A stretch of 64,000 bases of DNA from Phascolarctobacterium sp. (GTDB lineage: Bacteria > Bacillota > Negativicutes > Acidaminococcales > Acidaminococcaceae), in assembly GCA_017467905.1 (NCBI GenBank), contig JAFUKD010000028.1, positions 1 to 64,000 on the forward strand. Reading direction: 5' to 3'. The position numbers and the translations under genes are program-made. Positions 62,132 to 64,000 of the stretch are shown in pieces. Each line of letters opens with the position of its first letter. Position 1 is the first letter of the stretch. Below the pieces are notes generated by a model. It did not search any database, was not told the DNA's origin, and saw only the letters and a list, made by a program, of their open reading frames with translations.

Positions 62132-63074
62132 TGTGCTTACCTCCTGTCAAGGTCAAGAATAAGAGGGCCATACGCACTGCCACACCGTTTTGAACTTCGT
62201 CGCGGATAGCAGCGTTGTCGCAGTAGCCAACTTCCCAGGAAATTTCCAAGCCGCGGTTCATAGGACCGGGATGGAGAACAGTTACATCAGGTTTCGCCAG
62301 TTTCAGGCGAGCTTCGTTAATGCCAAAGATGCGTGCATATTCGCGCGGAGTGGGGAACATGCCTTTCTTTTGGCGTTCCAATTGGATACGCAGGATATCT
62401 ACAACATCTGCGCCTTCGATTGCCTCTTCAACGCGCTTGTGTACGGTTACGCCCAAGGATTCAATATCATAAGGCATCAAGGTCATAGGACCGGCAACGT
62501 GTACATCTGCACCCAATTTAGTCCAAGCTGCGATGTTGGTACGAGCAACACGGCTGTACAGGATATCACCGACAATTGCCATCTTCATACCCTTCATATC
62601 AGCGCCTCTTTTCTCACGAATAGTGAGCAAGTCCAGCAAGCCTTGAGAGGGATGTGCGTGAGCGCCGTCGCCAGCGTTGATGATTACAGGCTCAGCAACA
62701 TTAGCTGCGTAAGCAGCGGCACCTTCGATGGGGTGACGCATTACGATTGCATCGCAAGCCATGGATTGTACAGTAAGAATAGTGTCGCGTAAGCATTCGC
62801 CCTTAACAACACTGGAAGAAGCAGTAGTAATATTTACAACGTCAGCGCCCAAATATTTACCAGCCAATTCAAAGGAAGTGCGGGTACGGGTACTGGGTTC
62901 ATAGAACAGGTTAATGATGGATTTACCACGCAGGGAAGGGAGCTTTTTAATATCCCTTTTCATAACTTTTTTCATTTCCTCAGCAGTTTTCAATACGAGC
63001 TCAATCTCTTCTACGCTGAGGCTTTCCAGGTCCAGTATATCTCTGCCGCCGAGAGATACATTTGCTTTTGCCAT
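62115..63074 (-). CDS. pyrB: Aspartate carbamoyltransferase, catalytic subunit
   Basis: Committed step of pyrimidine synthesis. YEPSTRTRTSFELAGKYLG binds carbamoyl phosphate, DGAHAHPSQGLLDLLTI and VLHPGPMNRGLEI complete the site. I start at ATG 63074: GGAGG is eight bases before it but only two before the ATG at 63080. 319 residues; no pyrI regulatory chain follows. First gene of the operon, behind the attenuator. Confidence 0.97.
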   Translation of the reverse strand: MAKANVSLGGRDILDLESLSVEEIELVLKTAEEMKKVMKRDIKKLPSLRGKSIINLFYEPSTRTRTSFELAGKYLGADVVNITTASSSVVKGECLRDTILTVQSMACDAIVMRHPIEGAAAYAANVAEPVIINAGDGAHAHPSQGLLDLLTIREKRGADMKGMKMAIVGDILYSRVARTNIAAWTKLGADVHVAGPMTLMPYDIESLGVTVHKRVEEAIEGADVVDILRIQLERQKKGMFPTPREYARIFGINEARLKLAKPDVTVLHPGPMNRGLEISWEVGYCDNAAIRDEVQNGVAVRMALLFLTLTGGKHIENID

Positions 63075-63101
63075 TAGCATTACCTCCTGTTTTTGTATAA
63101 T

Positions 63102-63203
63102 AAAAAAGCCTTCTTGCCCATGAGGGTACAAGAAGGCCTTAGCTTCATTACTTAAAGTCTACCTTGAAGTCTCACGGGACCGATTTAAAGGTACAATTTT
63201 GAT
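63102..63203 (-). promoter_or_regulatory. pyr operon leader with PyrR-type attenuator
   Basis: The leader contains TCCCGTGAGACTT (63167-63179), close to the PyrR-binding loop consensus UCCNGNGAGRCU, and then a strong terminator: GCCTTCTTG/CAAGAAGGC (63108-63137) with TTTTTTATT. By analogy with Bacillus, PyrR with UMP would favour termination before pyrB. No pyrR gene is in this window. Confidence 0.8.
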
Positions 63204-63209
63204 AGTTAT

Positions 63210-63238
63210 ATTTTAACACCGCCTGTGCTCTACGTCAA
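63210..63238 (-). promoter_or_regulatory. Promoter of the pyr operon
   Basis: TTGACG (63233-63238), 17-base spacer, TAAAAT (63210-63215). Confidence 0.8.
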
Positions 63239-63396
63239 ATATTTACGAAGAAAAAATCAGGCATTTTTGCATAAAAAACTCTGTGATTTCTTAGTTCCAA
63301 TATAACAAAATAGACATCACAAAAACAGCAAACGGCTGACTTTTTATAGTTTATCGCTTTTGAGAGTTTGTCTTCCATTATCCAAATATCTAACAT

Positions 63397-64000
63397 TTAC
63401 ACTAACAACAATTTTTCTATCGCTCCATCTACCGTTCCAATAACATTTTCTATCGCATACAGCGGTAAATTTACTAACCAATCTTCTCTCTTGAAATCTG
63501 CCATTGAAGTTCGTACAGATACTTCCGGTAAAAATTTCTCTTGATAAGTTTTAAGACTTTTGGCTCTAAGATTTACCTCTGCCTTTACTTCAACAGGAAC
63601 AATCAATTCACCTGTATCGATAACAAAGTCAACTTCGCAAGAACCTCTATCATTTGTGTAATAGTAAACACCTAAATCTTCTATTGTCTTAAGTTGCTGA
63701 CAAACATATTGTTCTGTAAGCGCACCTTTAAATTCAGAAAAAAGATTGTTACCATCAAGCAAAGTACGTTGACGAAGTCCTGCCATACAACCAAGTAAGC
63801 CTACATCTACTAAAAATAATTTAAATGCTTTTAAATCTTCGTACGCTTTTAACGGAATACCAGCCGCATTTACACGACTAACTTTATGAACAAGCCCACA
63901 GTCTGAAAGCCACATAATTGCAGTTTCATAATCTTTAGCACGAGCACCTTCACGTACCAAACCATAAATGAACTTCTTGTTTTCTTTTGCTAGTTGAGAA
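63397..64000 (-). CDS. DUF4143 C-terminal part of an AAA-type ATPase (partial)
   Basis: The frame continues beyond the window end with KENKKFIYGLVREGARA, so the ATPase domain is outside. What remains matches the DUF4143 (PD-(D/E)xK-like) domain: DCGLVHKVSRV, FLVDVGLLGCMAGL, FKGALTEQYVCQQL, and the nuclease-like SCEVDFVIDTGELIVPVEVKAE pattern given as landmarks. Such proteins are common, variable and often near mobile or defence genes; function is unknown. It ends at 63397, leaving about 160 AT-rich bases with no feature before the pyr promoter. Confidence 0.88.
   Translation of the reverse strand, partial: SQLAKENKKFIYGLVREGARAKDYETAIMWLSDCGLVHKVSRVNAAGIPLKAYEDLKAFKLFLVDVGLLGCMAGLRQRTLLDGNNLFSEFKGALTEQYVCQQLKTIEDLGVYYYTNDRGSCEVDFVIDTGELIVPVEVKAEVNLRAKSLKTYQEKFLPEVSVRTSMADFKREDWLVNLPLYAIENVIGTVDGAIEKLLLV

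Noticed and set aside
1-64000. Search for tRNA, rRNA and CRISPR arrays
   Set aside because: By eye I found no cloverleaf with a 3' CCA-type end, no rRNA segments, and no regularly spaced direct repeats of 25-40 bases.

Overview
The window reads as chromosome of a diderm Firmicute, most likely a Negativicute, perhaps Acidaminococcaceae such as Phascolarctobacterium (genus is a guess). Evidence: an outer-membrane porin with an N-terminal S-layer-homology domain and an autotransporter show an outer membrane, while T-box leaders, a PyrR-type attenuator, the yggS-sepF-proC-ylmH-divIVA cluster, YlbF, YqeG, YhaM and RecD2 are Firmicute traits. An [FeFe]-hydrogenase, electron-transfer flavoproteins and ferredoxin-type nitroreductase fit a strict anaerobe. 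Nearly all genes lie on the minus strand; the exceptions are a three-gene block at 35.3-37.4 kb and the hydrogenase pair at 47.7-51.3 kb.

Layout. 0-2.4 kb: a frameshifted autotransporter, a gene-free structured region and an XRE regulator whose promoter spacer holds a G7 tract. 2.7-4 kb: ferredoxin-nitroreductase and a protein of unknown function. 4.2-10.1 kb: a tightly coupled seven-gene operon (response regulator, sensor kinase, YqeG phosphatase, nitrilase-like amidase, exported VanX-like dipeptidase, YlbF, MurB). 10.2-14.6 kb: trmK-nif3-yhaM, infC-rpmI-rplT with leader attenuator, ferritin. 14.8-20.3 kb: thrS and ileS, each behind a T-box. 20.3-24.8 kb: cell-division cluster. 25-35.2 kb: DUF2130 protein, pepT-abgT, bioY with a candidate BirA operator, and recD2-comF-permease-dinB. 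35.3-37.4 kb (plus): SpeD-like protein lacking the processing serine, HAD phosphatase, exported pentapeptide protein. 37.5-46 kb: etfBA, pyk, unknowns, dnaE. 46-51.3 kb: sodium:solute symporter, then a NuoF/GltD-like flavoprotein coupled to an [FeFe]-hydrogenase. 51.5-53.4 kb: SLH porin and a long 5' region with a second G-tract promoter. 53.4-63.2 kb: complete pyrimidine operon pyrB-C-carA-carB-pyrK-D-F-E behind a PyrR-like attenuator. End: partial DUF4143 ATPase.

The most notable observations are: CarA of the pyrimidine operon retains its nucleophilic Cys but has lost the catalytic His/Glu pair and the CLGHQ glutamine, suggesting an ammonia-dependent synthetase; two promoters with matching G-tract spacers next to surface-protein loci, suggesting phase variation; an autotransporter broken in a way that exact loss of one 7-bp repeat would explain; a SpeD homologue that cannot form the pyruvoyl group; and a hydrogenase paired with a NuoF-tail/GltD fusion instead of the usual HydBC partners.
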